A stretch of 64,000 bases of DNA from Novosphingobium sp. (lineage in GTDB: Bacteria; Pseudomonadota; Alphaproteobacteria; Sphingomonadales; Sphingomonadaceae), in the NCBI RefSeq assembly GCF_027486195.1, contig NZ_JAIXPP010000045.1, positions 1 to 64,000 on the forward strand. The letters are read 5' to 3'. The notes under the pieces were generated by a model that worked only from the letters and a program-made list of their open reading frames with translations, was not told the DNA's origin and did not search any database. The stretch's first letter is position 1; the number at the start of each line of letters is the position of its first letter. Both the position numbers and the translations under genes were made by a program. Of this stretch, positions 17,363-26,419 are shown one piece after another.

Positions 17363-18766
17363 GTGCCCCCCTCTGCTGGAAGATTGCCCAACTCGGTCAG
17401 CCGCGCGCAGGCCCGTGATCCGGATTTCTTTCCCGGCATGGCCCTCGCGCTTCCCCTGGGCATCCAGCACGTTCTGGCGATGTTTGTTTCGAACCTGACG
17501 CCGCCGATCATTGTCGCGGGGGCGGCGGGCTTCGGGTTCGGTTCGGCGGACCCCTCGCAGCTGATCTACATGATCCAGATGGCCATGTTGTTCGCCGGGA
17601 TCGCGACCCTGATGCAGACTGTCGGCTTTGGCCCGGTGGGCGCGCGGCTGCCGCTGGTGCAGGGGACGAGCTTTGCGTTCATCCCGGTGATGATTCCGAT
17701 CGTGGCGGGCCGAGGCGTGGGCGCGATGGCGGAGCTGACCACGGCGGCGTTGATCGGCGGGCTGGTGCATGGGGCCCTTAGCGTGTTCGTGGGCCGCGTG
17801 CGGTTTGCGCTTCCGCCGCTGATCACCGGGCTGGTGGTGCTGATGATCGGGCTCTCGCTGATGCGGATCGGGGTGCAGTATTCGGCGGGCGGTGTGCCGG
17901 CAGTGGGCACACCGGCGTTTGGCGCCGGGAGCAGCTGGCTGCTGGCGGGCGTTGTCGTTTTCGCGACGCTGGGCCTCAAGTTCTTCGCGCGCGGGCTGTG
18001 GTCGACGGCATCGGTGCTGCTGGGGCTGCTTGCGGGCTATCTGGTGGCGCTGGCGATGGGGCGGATTTCGTTCGAAGCCGTGGGGGCAGCGCCGCTGGTA
18101 ATGGTGCCGCAGCCGTTCCATTTCGGTTTTGCGCTTTCGGCCTCGGCGGTGCTGGGCTTCGTGCTGACGGGGTTTGTCTCCTCGATCGAATCCATCGGCG
18201 ATGTCGAGGCGATCTGCGAGGGGACGGCGGGTCGGCCCGCGACCGATGCCGAGTTAAAGGGCGCGGTGGCGGCGGATGGGGCGGGCACGGCGCTCGCAGC
18301 GATCTTCGGTGCGCTGCCCAACACGACCTTCAGCCAGAACGTGGGTCTGATCGCGATCACCGGCATGATGAGCCGCCATGTCGTGACCTTGGGCGCGCTG
18401 TTCCTGATCGTGTGCGGACTGGTGCCGAAGATCGGCGCGGTGATCACCACGATCCCCATCGAAGTGCTGGGCGGCGGGGTGATCGTGATGTTCGGCATGG
18501 TTGCCTCGGCCGCGCTTTCGATGCTGGCGGGGGTGACCTGGAACCAACGCAACATGCTGGTGTTCGGGGTTAGCCTGTCGCTTGCGCTCGGCCTGCAACT
18601 GGAACCGACGGCGCTGGCGCATCTGCCCGAGACGGCGCGGATGCTGCTCTCTTCCGGCGTGCTGCCGGCGGCGGTGCTGGCGATCCTGCTCAATCTGCTC
18701 CTGCCCGAAGAGACTGCCGATGACGAGGAGCCGCAAGGCGCAGTTCTCGCCGGGGATGGGGGGTGA
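17363..18766 (+). CDS. NCS2 xanthine/urate-type permease
   Basis: A 467-aa nucleobase:cation symporter-2 with about 14 hydrophobic segments. Signatures: the TM1 motif GIQHVLAMF (QH pair), LPLVQGTSFAFIP in TM3, GFVSSIESIGDVEAICE in TM8 (substrate-binding acidic residue), and TFSQNVGLIAITG in TM10. The start is GTG at 17363 with AGGAG about 10 nt upstream. The long upstream frame overlaps the deaminase gene and is rejected. The family moves xanthine, urate or uracil with H+; context favours xanthine/urate. It ends 92 bp before the next gene, where a strong palindrome lies. Confidence 0.92.
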   Translation: MPPSAGRLPNSVSRAQARDPDFFPGMALALPLGIQHVLAMFVSNLTPPIIVAGAAGFGFGSADPSQLIYMIQMAMLFAGIATLMQTVGFGPVGARLPLVQGTSFAFIPVMIPIVAGRGVGAMAELTTAALIGGLVHGALSVFVGRVRFALPPLITGLVVLMIGLSLMRIGVQYSAGGVPAVGTPAFGAGSSWLLAGVVVFATLGLKFFARGLWSTASVLLGLLAGYLVALAMGRISFEAVGAAPLVMVPQPFHFGFALSASAVLGFVLTGFVSSIESIGDVEAICEGTAGRPATDAELKGAVAADGAGTALAAIFGALPNTTFSQNVGLIAITGMMSRHVVTLGALFLIVCGLVPKIGAVITTIPIEVLGGGVIVMFGMVASAALSMLAGVTWNQRNMLVFGVSLSLALGLQLEPTALAHLPETARMLLSSGVLPAAVLAILLNLLLPEETADDEEPQGAVLAGDGG

Positions 18767-18794
18767 GCACATGGTGACGAGCGCTCTCTTTTTT

Positions 18795-18818
18795 GCAACA
18801 AACCGTCCGGTTCATTGC
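18795..18818. promoter_or_regulatory. 24-bp near-perfect palindrome, candidate operator
   Basis: Arms GCAACAAACCG and CGGTTCATTGC separated by TC; 9 of 11 positions pair. It lies 41 bp upstream of the first gene of the 17-gene overlapping run and is preceded by a T-rich stretch (18788-18794). Parts of it, GCAACAAAC and TTCATTGCNTT, recur in the LysR/adenosine deaminase intergenic region (10553-10561 and 10505-10515). Size and symmetry fit a LacI- or GntR-type operator; the binding protein is not identified. Confidence 0.5.
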
Positions 18819-18858
18819 GTTGGATCGGTAGGGGTCGGCGCGGCATAGGGGCGGCACC

Positions 18859-20013
18859 ATGGCAGCGCGCATCAAACTTCCCACGGTCGATCCGTTCCTG
18901 ATGTGGCTGGTGGGCTGCGTCGTGGCGGCGAGCGTGCTGCCGGCGCGCGGCGCGGTGCTGACGGGGTTCGACTGGGCTGCGAATGCCGCCATCGTGCTGC
19001 TGTTCTTCCTCCACGGCGCCAAGCTTTCGCGCGAGGCGGTGCTGGCGGGCGTCGGGCACTGGCGCCTGCACCTGATGACGCTGGCGTTCACGTTCGTGCT
19101 GTTTCCAGTGCTGGGCTTGGCGGCGCAGGCGGTGACGGGGCGGCTGATCGACCCGACTTTGGCGATGGGGCTGCTGTTCCTCGCGCTGCTGCCCTCGACC
19201 GTGCAGAGCTCGATCGCGATGACTGCGATGGCGGGCGGCAATGTGGCGGCGGCGGTGTGCAGCGCTTCGCTCTCCAATCTGATTGGCGTGGTGCTGACCC
19301 CGCTGCTGGTGACGGTGTTCATCCATTCGAATGGCGGCTCCGGCGGCAGTATGGACGGCCTCGGTTCGGCGCAGAAGATCGCCACGCAGCTGTTGCTGCC
19401 GTTTGTGGTGGGGCATTTGCTGCGGCCGGTGATCGGCAAGTGGGTGGATACGCACAAAAAGCTGCTGCAGCCGGTGGACCGTTCCTCGGTGCTGCTGGTG
19501 GTCTATTCGGCGTTCAGTGCGGCGGTGGTCAACGGGGTGTGGCTCCGCGTCGGGCTGTTTGATCTGGCGGTGCTGCTGGCCGCCTCGGCGGCGATGCTGG
19601 CCATCGTGATCGCGGTGAACGGTGTGGTTGCGCGTGCAGCAGGCTTCAGCCGCGAGGATACCATCGTGCTGCTGTTTTGCGGTTCCAAGAAGAGCCTTGT
19701 TTCGGGCGTACCGATGGCGGGCGCGCTGTTTGCCCCGGCGCAAGTCGGCATCGTGATTTTGCCGCTGATGGTGTTCCATCAGTTGCAGCTCTTCGTCTGC
19801 GCCTGGCTGGCGGGGCGCTGGCGGCGTGAGGGCGAGGCCCTAGCCGCCGCCGCGGCGGCCGCAGTGCTGCCGCCACAGGACGAGGCGGCGATGTTGGCGC
19901 GTGCAGGGGAGATCGGCCTGCCGGTGCCGGAGGAGTGCCGCGCGGGGGTTAGCAGCAACCTCGCCTTGCTGACGCAGCATGCGCGCGTTGCGCTGGGCGA
20001 GGGCGGAGCGTGA
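18859..20013 (+). CDS. bile acid:Na+ symporter-like transporter with C-terminal HpxX/AtzG-like extension
   Basis: 384 aa. Residues 1 to about 325 are an SBF-like (YfeH type) transporter with about ten hydrophobic segments: FLHGAKLSREAVLAGV, LLFLALLPSTVQSSIAMTAMAGGN, NLIGVVLTPLL, FCGSKKSLVSGVPMAG and ILPLMVFHQLQLFVCAWLAGRW. The E. coli relative ends soon after this point. Here about 58 more residues follow an Ala-rich linker: a soluble helical segment IGLPVPEECRAGVSSNLALL with QHARVAL after it. This resembles the small GatC-like DUF4089 subunit (HpxX/AtzG) that partners the AtzE-type amidase encoded by the next gene, whose GTG overlaps this stop by 4 bp. The transported compound is unknown; a ureide acid such as allantoate or oxalurate would fit. 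Confidence 0.75.
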   Translation: MAARIKLPTVDPFLMWLVGCVVAASVLPARGAVLTGFDWAANAAIVLLFFLHGAKLSREAVLAGVGHWRLHLMTLAFTFVLFPVLGLAAQAVTGRLIDPTLAMGLLFLALLPSTVQSSIAMTAMAGGNVAAAVCSASLSNLIGVVLTPLLVTVFIHSNGGSGGSMDGLGSAQKIATQLLLPFVVGHLLRPVIGKWVDTHKKLLQPVDRSSVLLVVYSAFSAAVVNGVWLRVGLFDLAVLLAASAAMLAIVIAVNGVVARAAGFSREDTIVLLFCGSKKSLVSGVPMAGALFAPAQVGIVILPLMVFHQLQLFVCAWLAGRWRREGEALAAAAAAAVLPPQDEAAMLARAGEIGLPVPEECRAGVSSNLALLTQHARVALGEGGA

Positions 20014-21344
20014 GGACGGCAAGCGACATTGCTGCCGCCGTGCGCGCGGGGCGCGAAAGCGCGGTATCGGTAACTTCGCTCGCGCTCGATGCCCTGAAAG
20101 CGGACCGGCATGTCGCAGTGACGCGGGTGCTGGCCGAGCGCGCCATGGGTGAGGCGGCGGCGGTCGATGCCCGGATCGCGCGCGGCGAGGATCCGGGGCC
20201 GCTGGCCGGCGTGCCCTTTGCGGTGAAGGACTTGTTCGACGTGGCGGGCCTGCCGACGACGGCGGGCTCTGCGGCGCGCGCCAAAGGCCCTGCGGCGAGC
20301 GCGGATGCCGAGGCGATCCGCAGGCTGAACGCAGCAGGCGCGGTGCTGTGTGCGACGCTCAACATGGATGCCTTTGCCTATGGCTTTGCCACGGTGAACG
20401 CGGACTATGGCACCACGCGCAATCCGCATGATCCGGCGCGGCTGGCTGGCGGCTCCTCGGGCGGATCGGCGGCCGCGGTGGCGGCGGGGCTGGTTCCGCT
20501 GGCGCTGGGATCGGACACCAATGGATCGGTGCGCGTGCCCGCCAGCCTCTGCGGGCTCTATGGCCTGAGGCCCGCGCGGGGTGATCTGCCGCTTGAGGGG
20601 ACGTTCCCGTTTGCCGAGAGCTTTGACGAGATCGGGCCATTTGCCGCGAGCCTTGAGGACTTGGCGCTAGTCTGGGCGGCGCTGCGGGGCAGTGCGGTTT
20701 CGCCGTCTGCCACGGCACCGAGGATCGCGCGGCTGGGCGGGCGGTTTCGTGAGAATGCCGATCCGGTGCAGCTCGCCGCCATCGATGCGATTGCACCGGA
20801 CGCGCCATTGATCGAATTGCCCGATGTGGCGCGGGCGCGCAGCGCGGCCTTTGTCATCACGGCTTTTGAGGGCGGGCGGCTGCACCGGGATGCGCTGGCC
20901 GCCGATCCGTTTACATACGATCCCGCGGTGCGCGACCGGCTGATCGCGGGAGCCTTGCTGCCCTATGCGCTTTACGAACGAGCGCTGGCGTTCCGCGCCG
21001 AATATGTCACGCGGATCGAGGCGCTTGCTGCAAGCTACGATGTTCTGCTGGCGCCATCCGCGCCCTGCGCTGCGCCGCTCACTGACGATCCGGTGATCCT
21101 GATCGATGGCGAACCGAGCCCGGCGCGGGCGAACCTTGGCATCCATACGCAGCCGATAACCTTCACCGCGCTGCCGGTGCTGGCGGTGCCGCTGAAGCGA
21201 CCCGGGAAGCTGCCGCTCGGGCTGCAATTGATCGGCAAGCGGGGCGGCGAGGGCGCGCTGCTGCGGCTGGCGGCAGAGCTTGAAGACAGGGATTTGACCG
21301 GCGTGACCATGCCGGAAAGCGCATTTGCGGGGGAAATGACATGA
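20010..21344 (+). CDS. hpxY: AtzE/HpxY-type amidase, probable oxalurate-branch hydrolase
   Basis: A 444-aa amidase-signature enzyme with a Ser-cisSer-Lys triad: Lys in PFAVKDLFD (residue about 73), and the Ser residues in [30 protein letters not shown] followed by [13 protein letters not shown]. The AtzE subfamily hydrolyses 1-carboxybiuret with its small partner AtzG. HpxY of the Klebsiella purine operon hpxWXYZ is the close analogue, and hpxW and hpxZ occur in this same run. By analogy of substrate shape it may cut oxalurate. GTG start coupled by GTGA to the upstream transporter, and ATGA overlap with azgA. Confidence 0.82.
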   Translation: MRTASDIAAAVRAGRESAVSVTSLALDALKADRHVAVTRVLAERAMGEAAAVDARIARGEDPGPLAGVPFAVKDLFDVAGLPTTAGSAARAKGPAASADAEAIRRLNAAGAVLCATLNMDAFAYGFATVNADYGTTRNPHDPARLAGGSSGGSAAAVAAGLVPLALGSDTNGSVRVPASLCGLYGLRPARGDLPLEGTFPFAESFDEIGPFAASLEDLALVWAALRGSAVSPSATAPRIARLGGRFRENADPVQLAAIDAIAPDAPLIELPDVARARSAAFVITAFEGGRLHRDALAADPFTYDPAVRDRLIAGALLPYALYERALAFRAEYVTRIEALAASYDVLLAPSAPCAAPLTDDPVILIDGEPSPARANLGIHTQPITFTALPVLAVPLKRPGKLPLGLQLIGKRGGEGALLRLAAELEDRDLTGVTMPESAFAGEMT

Positions 21345-22687
21345 GCGATGCAGTGGCAGCCGAGCAGGGGATGCTCGAGCGCCAGTTCCAGCTGAGTGCG
21401 CGCGGCACCGATGTGCGCACTGAAGTGCTGGCGGGCTTCACCACGTTTCTCACCATGGCCTATATCGTGCTCGTCAATCCGGCGATCCTGGGGCAGGCGG
21501 GGCTGCCGGTGGCTTCGGTGGCGGCGGCGACGTGCTTTGCCGCAGCTTTTGCCTCGATCCTGATGGGCATGGTGGCGAACACGCCGCTGGCGCTGGCGCC
21601 GGGCATGGGGCTCAACGCCTATTTCAGTTTCACCGTGGTGCAGCAGATGGGCGTGCCCTGGCCCATCGCGCTGGGCTGCGTGTTCATTTCGGGCGTGGCG
21701 TTCCTGATCCTCACGCTGACGGGGGTGCGGCAGCTGATCGTCTCGGTGATCCCGCAGCATCTGTTTGCGGCGGTGGCGGGCGGCATCGGCCTGTTCATCG
21801 GCTTTATCGGGCTGAAGGATGCGGGCATCGTTGTCGCCAATCCGGCGACCTTCGTGGCGCTGGGCAGCGTGACGCAGCCGGGGCCGGCGCTGGCGCTGTT
21901 CGGCCTTGTCATCATCGGCACGCTGAGCGTGTGGAACGTGCGCGCCGCCATGCTGATCGGAATCGTGCTGACGACGCTGGCGGGCTGGGTCATGGGGCAG
22001 GTCCATGCGCCGACCGAACCCTATAGCCTTGCGGCGCTGACGGGCACCGCGTTCAAGCTCGACATTCCGGGCGTGTTTGGACTTTCGGGCAAGGCAGGGC
22101 TGGGGCTGCTCGAGATCCTCTTCGTGTTCCTCTTCGTCGATCTGTTCGACAACATCGGCACCTTGGTGGCGGTGACCAAGCGCGCGGGGCTGATGGATGC
22201 GGCGGGGAAGATCCCGGGTTTGAACCGCATACTGATGACCGATGCCGTGGCGACCATGGTGGGCGCAGTGGCGGGCACTTCGACCGTCACCAGCTATGTC
22301 GAGAGCGCGGCGGGCGTGCAGGCGGGCGGGCGCACGGGGCTCACGGCGGTGGTCTGCGGGCTTTTGTTCTTCGCGACCATGTTCGTTGCGCCTTATGCGC
22401 AGCTCGTGCCGCTGGCGGCGACCGCGCCCGCGCTCGTCGTGGTCGGCGGGCTGATGCTGCTGCCGCTGACCGAGGTGGACTGGGAGGACCCGATGGCGGC
22501 GATCCCGGCGTTCCTCACGGTGGCGATGATCCCGCTGACGTTCTCGATCGCCAATGGCCTCGCCTTCGGCATCACCGCGCATGCCTTGCTCAAGCTGCTC
22601 AAGGGGCAGGCGAGCACGAAGGACTGGTTTCTCTACACGCTCGCCGCGCTGTTCGTGGCGCGCTTTGTCTGGATGGCTGCAGCATGA
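21341..22687 (+). CDS. AzgA-type guanine/hypoxanthine permease
   Basis: A 448-aa member of the AzgA-like branch of nucleobase transporters. Signatures: EVLAGFTTFLTMAYIVLVNPAIL at the N-terminus, TPLALAPGMGLNAYFSFTVV, VIPQHLFAAVAGGIGLFIGFIGLK, FLFVDLFDNIGTLVAVTKRAGLMD, and GTSTVTSYVESAAGVQAGGRTGLTAV. It is expected to import guanine, hypoxanthine or adenine by H+ symport, feeding the deaminases and XdhABC of this operon. ATG overlaps the amidase stop by 4 bp and its stop overlaps the next ATG by 4 bp. Confidence 0.92.
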   Translation: MSDAVAAEQGMLERQFQLSARGTDVRTEVLAGFTTFLTMAYIVLVNPAILGQAGLPVASVAAATCFAAAFASILMGMVANTPLALAPGMGLNAYFSFTVVQQMGVPWPIALGCVFISGVAFLILTLTGVRQLIVSVIPQHLFAAVAGGIGLFIGFIGLKDAGIVVANPATFVALGSVTQPGPALALFGLVIIGTLSVWNVRAAMLIGIVLTTLAGWVMGQVHAPTEPYSLAALTGTAFKLDIPGVFGLSGKAGLGLLEILFVFLFVDLFDNIGTLVAVTKRAGLMDAAGKIPGLNRILMTDAVATMVGAVAGTSTVTSYVESAAGVQAGGRTGLTAVVCGLLFFATMFVAPYAQLVPLAATAPALVVVGGLMLLPLTEVDWEDPMAAIPAFLTVAMIPLTFSIANGLAFGITAHALLKLLKGQASTKDWFLYTLAALFVARFVWMAAA

Positions 22688-23610
22688 TCCGTCTGATTCT
22701 TCTGGTTTTCGCCACGCTGCTGGCGGCGCCCGCTTTTGCCCAGAAGCTGGATGACACCCCGCGCACAGTGGTGATGACGGCGTTTTATCCCGAGTGGCAT
22801 TCGCTCGTGCCCACGATCAAGGATGCCAAGGAGCACACGATTAACGGCAGCACTTTCCTGACCGGCACGCTGGAAGGCAAGCCGGTCGTGCTGATGCAGA
22901 GCGGGGTCAGCGTGGTGAACGCGGCGATGAGCACGCAAATCGTGCTCGACCGGTTCAATGTGAAGCGGATCGTGTTTTCGGGGATAGCGGGCGGAGTCGA
23001 TCCGGCGCTGTCCATCGGCGATGTGGTGGTGCCGGAGAACTGGGGGCAATATCTCGAAGGGTCTTTTGCGCGCAAGACCAAGAAGGGCTGGATGCCGCCC
23101 GATGAAGGCCACCCGGAATCGCCTGCGAACTGGAACTTCATCTTCCCGCGCGGGACGCTGATCACCAGCAAGGACGCGAAGATGAGCCGCGTCTACCGAA
23201 TTCCGGTGGATGCCGAACTGCTCGCCCTAGCGAAGAAGGTGGTGACCACGGTCACGCTGGAGCGCTGCGTGCCGCCATCTGACAAGATGCGCCCCGGCTC
23301 GGCGCTGTGCCTGCCGCGCATGCCCAAGATTCAGGTCGGTGGGACGGGGGTGACGGCGGGAATCTATGCCGACAATGCCGCGTTCCGCATCTACCTCCAG
23401 CGCGCGTGGAAAGCGCGGGTGCTCGATATGGAAAGCGCAGCGGTGATGCAGGTGGCGATGAGCAACGGCGTGCCGGCCATCGTGTTCCGCAGCCTCTCCG
23501 ACCTTGCGGGCGGGGACCAGCACAAGAACATGGAGTACACCTTCGAGCATCTCGCCTCGGCCAATTCGGCGCATGTCGTGCGGGCATTTGTCGCAGCACT
23601 GGCAGATTGA
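22684..23610 (+). CDS. periplasmic MTA/SAH nucleosidase-like protein
   Basis: A 308-aa member of the PNP/UDP phosphorylase superfamily with an added signal peptide (RLILLVFATLLAAPAFAQK). Family motifs: VVLMQSGVSVVNAAMSTQIVLDRF, VFSGIAGGVDPALSIGDVVVP, the ribose-binding LDMESAAVMQVAMSNGVP, and FRSLSDLAGGD with the catalytic Asp. The Cys-containing insert (about 197-215) may carry a disulfide. It should cleave purine nucleosides to base plus ribose or ribose-1-phosphate outside the inner membrane, supplying bases to AzgA and NCS2. Cytoplasmic MTAN enzymes lack the signal peptide. Starts and stops are overlapped by neighbours (ATGA, TGATG). Confidence 0.85.
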   Translation: MIRLILLVFATLLAAPAFAQKLDDTPRTVVMTAFYPEWHSLVPTIKDAKEHTINGSTFLTGTLEGKPVVLMQSGVSVVNAAMSTQIVLDRFNVKRIVFSGIAGGVDPALSIGDVVVPENWGQYLEGSFARKTKKGWMPPDEGHPESPANWNFIFPRGTLITSKDAKMSRVYRIPVDAELLALAKKVVTTVTLERCVPPSDKMRPGSALCLPRMPKIQVGGTGVTAGIYADNAAFRIYLQRAWKARVLDMESAAVMQVAMSNGVPAIVFRSLSDLAGGDQHKNMEYTFEHLASANSAHVVRAFVAALAD

Positions 23611-25193
23611 TGGTGCTGACAACCGTCTCAGGTCGTGAGGGCATTGTCACCGCGCCGCATTGGCTGGCGGCGGAGGCGGGGCTGGCCGTGCTGCAGGATG
23701 GCGGCAATGCGGTGGAAGCGACCGTTGCGGTCGCGGCGTGCCTGGCGGTGGTCTATCCGCACATGACCGGGATCGGCGGGGATGGCTTCTGGGTGATCCA
23801 CGAGCCGGACGGCGCGGTGCATGGTATCCATGGCTGCGGCGGCGCGGCGGGGGCGGTTTCGCTCGAGATGTATGCCGGGCTGGAGGCGGTGCCGTTTCGC
23901 GGTCCGTTGGCTGCGAATACGGTGGCGGGGACGATTTCCGGCTGGGCGACGGCGCTGGCGAGTGCAGGCGGTTCGCTGCCGATGGAGCGGCTGCTGCGCG
24001 ATGCCATTACCCATGCCGAGGCGGGCGTGGCGGTGACGGCGGGGCAGGCGGCGATTGCTGCTGCCAAGGGGCCGGAACTGCGCGCGCAGCCGGGGGCCTA
24101 TGCGGCGACCTTCGAGCCGGAAGGGCGGCCCTTGCAGGCAGGCGATGTGCTGCGCCAGCCGGTGCTGGCGGAAACCTTGCGGCGGCTATGCGAGGAGGGG
24201 CTGGAAAGCTTCTACAGCGGCCCGTTGGCAGAGGACATTGCGGCGGATCTGGAGGCACTGGGCAGCCCGGTTTCAGCAGCCGATCTGGCAGCCCATGCGG
24301 CAACGCGGGCCGAGCCGCTGACGACGCGGATCAGGGATGCGCAGCTGTGGAACAGCGCGCCGCCGACGCAGGGCTTTGCCTCGCTCCTGATTCTGGCGCT
24401 GTTCGATCGGTTGGAAGCCAGCGCGGCGGACGGATTTGACCATGTCCATGGGCTGGTCGAGGTGACGAAGCAGGCATTCCTGCTGCGCGATCGGCACGTG
24501 GGCGATCCGGCCTTTACCGGGTTCGATTTTCAGGGGCTGCTGGATGATGCGGCGGCGCTCGATGCGCTGGCGGCGAAGATCGATCCGGCGGGGGCGCTGG
24601 CCTGGCCGCAGCCGCCGCAGTGGGGGGATACCTGCTGGTTCGGCGCGGCGGACGGCGAGGGACGCGTGGTCAGCGCGATCCAGTCGACCTATTTCGAGTT
24701 CGGTTCGGGGCTCGTGCTGCCGAGGACGGGGATCACCTGGCAGAACCGGGGGAGCAGCTTCCGGCTCGCGGAACATGGCTGGAATGCGCTGAAACCCTAT
24801 CGCAAGCCCTTCCACACGCTCAATCCGGCGCTCGCGCGTTTCGATGACGGGCGGGTAATGGCCTATGGCACGATGGGCGGCGAGGGGCAGCCGCAGACGC
24901 AGGCGGCACTGTTCACCCGCTACGCCCGGTTCGGGGTGGACTTGCAGGCGGCGATTAGCGCGCCGCGCTGGCTGCTGGGGCGGACATGGGGGGATCAATC
25001 GACCACGCTCAAGCTGGAGGATGGCTTTGCGCCGGACCTCTACGCGGCGTTGGAAGCGGCGGGGCATGCGGTTGAGCGCGTCGGGCCGCTGACAGCGACG
25101 ATGGGCCACGCCGGGGCGATTGTGCGCCATGCGGACGGGCGGTTCGATGGGGCGACCGATCCGCGCAGCAATGGCGCAGTGGCAGCATGGTAA
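23610..25193 (+). CDS. hpxW: oxamate amidohydrolase-like gamma-glutamyltransferase family protein
   Basis: 527 aa, an Ntn-hydrolase of the gamma-glutamyltransferase fold. Family blocks: HWLAAEAGLAVLQDGGNAVEATVAVAACLAVVYPHMTGIGGDGFW, TVAGTISGWATAL, and the autoprocessing site with the nucleophile Thr in WGDTCWFGAADGEGRVVSAIQS. FRLAEHGWNALKPYRKPFHTLNP and YGTMGGEGQPQTQAALFT follow. No signal peptide, unlike ordinary periplasmic Ggt. HpxW of Klebsiella hydrolyses oxamate to oxalate and ammonia, and neighbouring hpxY, hpxZ and pucG support the same role. ATG overlaps the upstream stop by 1 bp; the frame continuing upstream is rejected. Confidence 0.85.
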   Translation: MVLTTVSGREGIVTAPHWLAAEAGLAVLQDGGNAVEATVAVAACLAVVYPHMTGIGGDGFWVIHEPDGAVHGIHGCGGAAGAVSLEMYAGLEAVPFRGPLAANTVAGTISGWATALASAGGSLPMERLLRDAITHAEAGVAVTAGQAAIAAAKGPELRAQPGAYAATFEPEGRPLQAGDVLRQPVLAETLRRLCEEGLESFYSGPLAEDIAADLEALGSPVSAADLAAHAATRAEPLTTRIRDAQLWNSAPPTQGFASLLILALFDRLEASAADGFDHVHGLVEVTKQAFLLRDRHVGDPAFTGFDFQGLLDDAAALDALAAKIDPAGALAWPQPPQWGDTCWFGAADGEGRVVSAIQSTYFEFGSGLVLPRTGITWQNRGSSFRLAEHGWNALKPYRKPFHTLNPALARFDDGRVMAYGTMGGEGQPQTQAALFTRYARFGVDLQAAISAPRWLLGRTWGDQSTTLKLEDGFAPDLYAALEAAGHAVERVGPLTATMGHAGAIVRHADGRFDGATDPRSNGAVAAW

Positions 25194-26419
25194 CCGGCGG
25201 CGCCAGAGCAGTCGCGCGCTGTGATGCGCTGGCGCTGCCGCCGTTCAGCGACAGCGCCGAGGGGTTGACGCGCACGTATCTTTCGCCCGCCTACGGAGCG
25301 ACGCAGGAGAAGCTGGCCGAATGGATGGCGGAGGCGGGCATGACGGTCCGCCGCGATTCGGCCGCGAACCTGATCGGGCGCTATGAAGGGCGCGTGGCGC
25401 ATGCTCCGGCGCTGGTGATCGGCAGCCATATCGACAGCGTTCGCAATGCCGGGGCTTATGACGGGCCGCTCGGGATCATGCTGGGAATTGAGACAGTTGC
25501 TGCGCTTTCCTCAAGCGGTACGCAACTGCCCTTTGCGGTCGAAATCTATGCATTCGGCGACGAGGAAGGCAGCCGCTTTCCCGCCGCGATGCTGACCAGC
25601 CGCGCGGTGGCGGGCACGCTCGATCCGGCGGCGCTGGATGTGACGGACCGCGACGGGGTGCGGCTGGGCGATCTCGTTGATCTGGCGGCTTATCCTTCGG
25701 CGGCGCGCGCGCCGGGTGAGGTGCTGGCCTATCTGGAAGCGCATATCGAGCAGGGGCCGGTGCTGGAGGCCGAAGGGCTGGCGCTGGGCACGGTGACCGG
25801 GATTGCGGCGCAGCTGCGCTTCGAGATCGGGCTTTCGGGGACTGCCGGCCATGCCGGGACGACCGCAATGGGCCTGCGCCGCGATGCGGTGGCGGGGATG
25901 GCCGAGATGGTGCTGGCCGCCGAAGCTGTGGCGACGGCCGGGCCGCCCGATCTTGTCGCTACGGTGGGCGTGGTCGAGGTGCCTTCGGGCGCGGCCAATG
26001 TGATTGCGGGGCGCAGCCGGTTCACGCTCGATGTGCGCGCTGGCGATGCGGGCGTGCGCGACCGGGCAGCCGATGAGGTTCTGCGCCGGTTCCGTGACAT
26101 TGCCGAACGGCGCGACCTCGGCCTTTCAGTGCGGCAGGTGCATGACTTGCCAGCAAGCCCCTGTGATCCGGCGCTGATGGACCTGCTTGAAGAAGCCACC
26201 GTGGCGGCGGGGCAGAGGCCCTTCCGCCTCGTTTCGGGCGCAGGGCACGATGCCATGATCATGGCCGCGCTCTGCCCCACCGCCATGCTGTTTCTGCGCT
26301 GCCGCGGCGGCGTGAGCCACAACCCGGCCGAATATGTCGAGCCTGCGGATGCCGAAGCGGCGCTGGCGGTCATGTCCGGCTTTATCAAGAGATTGGGAGC
26401 GAAACTTGAACCCGCTTGA
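25187..26419 (+). CDS. allC: allantoate amidohydrolase (M20 family)
   Basis: A 410-aa di-metal amidohydrolase. Motifs: LVIGSHIDSVRNAGAYDGPLGIMLGIE (metal His and bridging Asp), EIYAFGDEEGSRFPAAMLTSRAVAG (Glu pair), YLEAHIEQGPVLEAEGLALG, and SGTAGHAGTTAMGLRRDA (lid His). SGAGHDAMIMA and GVSHNPAEYV (final metal His) close the protein. It converts allantoate to ureidoglycine plus CO2 and ammonia, between PuuE and PucG. N-carbamoyl-L-amino acid hydrolases look similar, but the neighbours favour allantoate. Starts inside the hpxW stop region (7-bp overlap). Confidence 0.88.
   Translation: MVTGGARAVARCDALALPPFSDSAEGLTRTYLSPAYGATQEKLAEWMAEAGMTVRRDSAANLIGRYEGRVAHAPALVIGSHIDSVRNAGAYDGPLGIMLGIETVAALSSSGTQLPFAVEIYAFGDEEGSRFPAAMLTSRAVAGTLDPAALDVTDRDGVRLGDLVDLAAYPSAARAPGEVLAYLEAHIEQGPVLEAEGLALGTVTGIAAQLRFEIGLSGTAGHAGTTAMGLRRDAVAGMAEMVLAAEAVATAGPPDLVATVGVVEVPSGAANVIAGRSRFTLDVRAGDAGVRDRAADEVLRRFRDIAERRDLGLSVRQVHDLPASPCDPALMDLLEEATVAAGQRPFRLVSGAGHDAMIMAALCPTAMLFLRCRGGVSHNPAEYVEPADAEAALAVMSGFIKRLGAKLEPA

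Noticed and set aside
19503..19751. Possible small gene inside the symporter region
   Set aside because: Antisense low-complexity frame without start signals or motifs.
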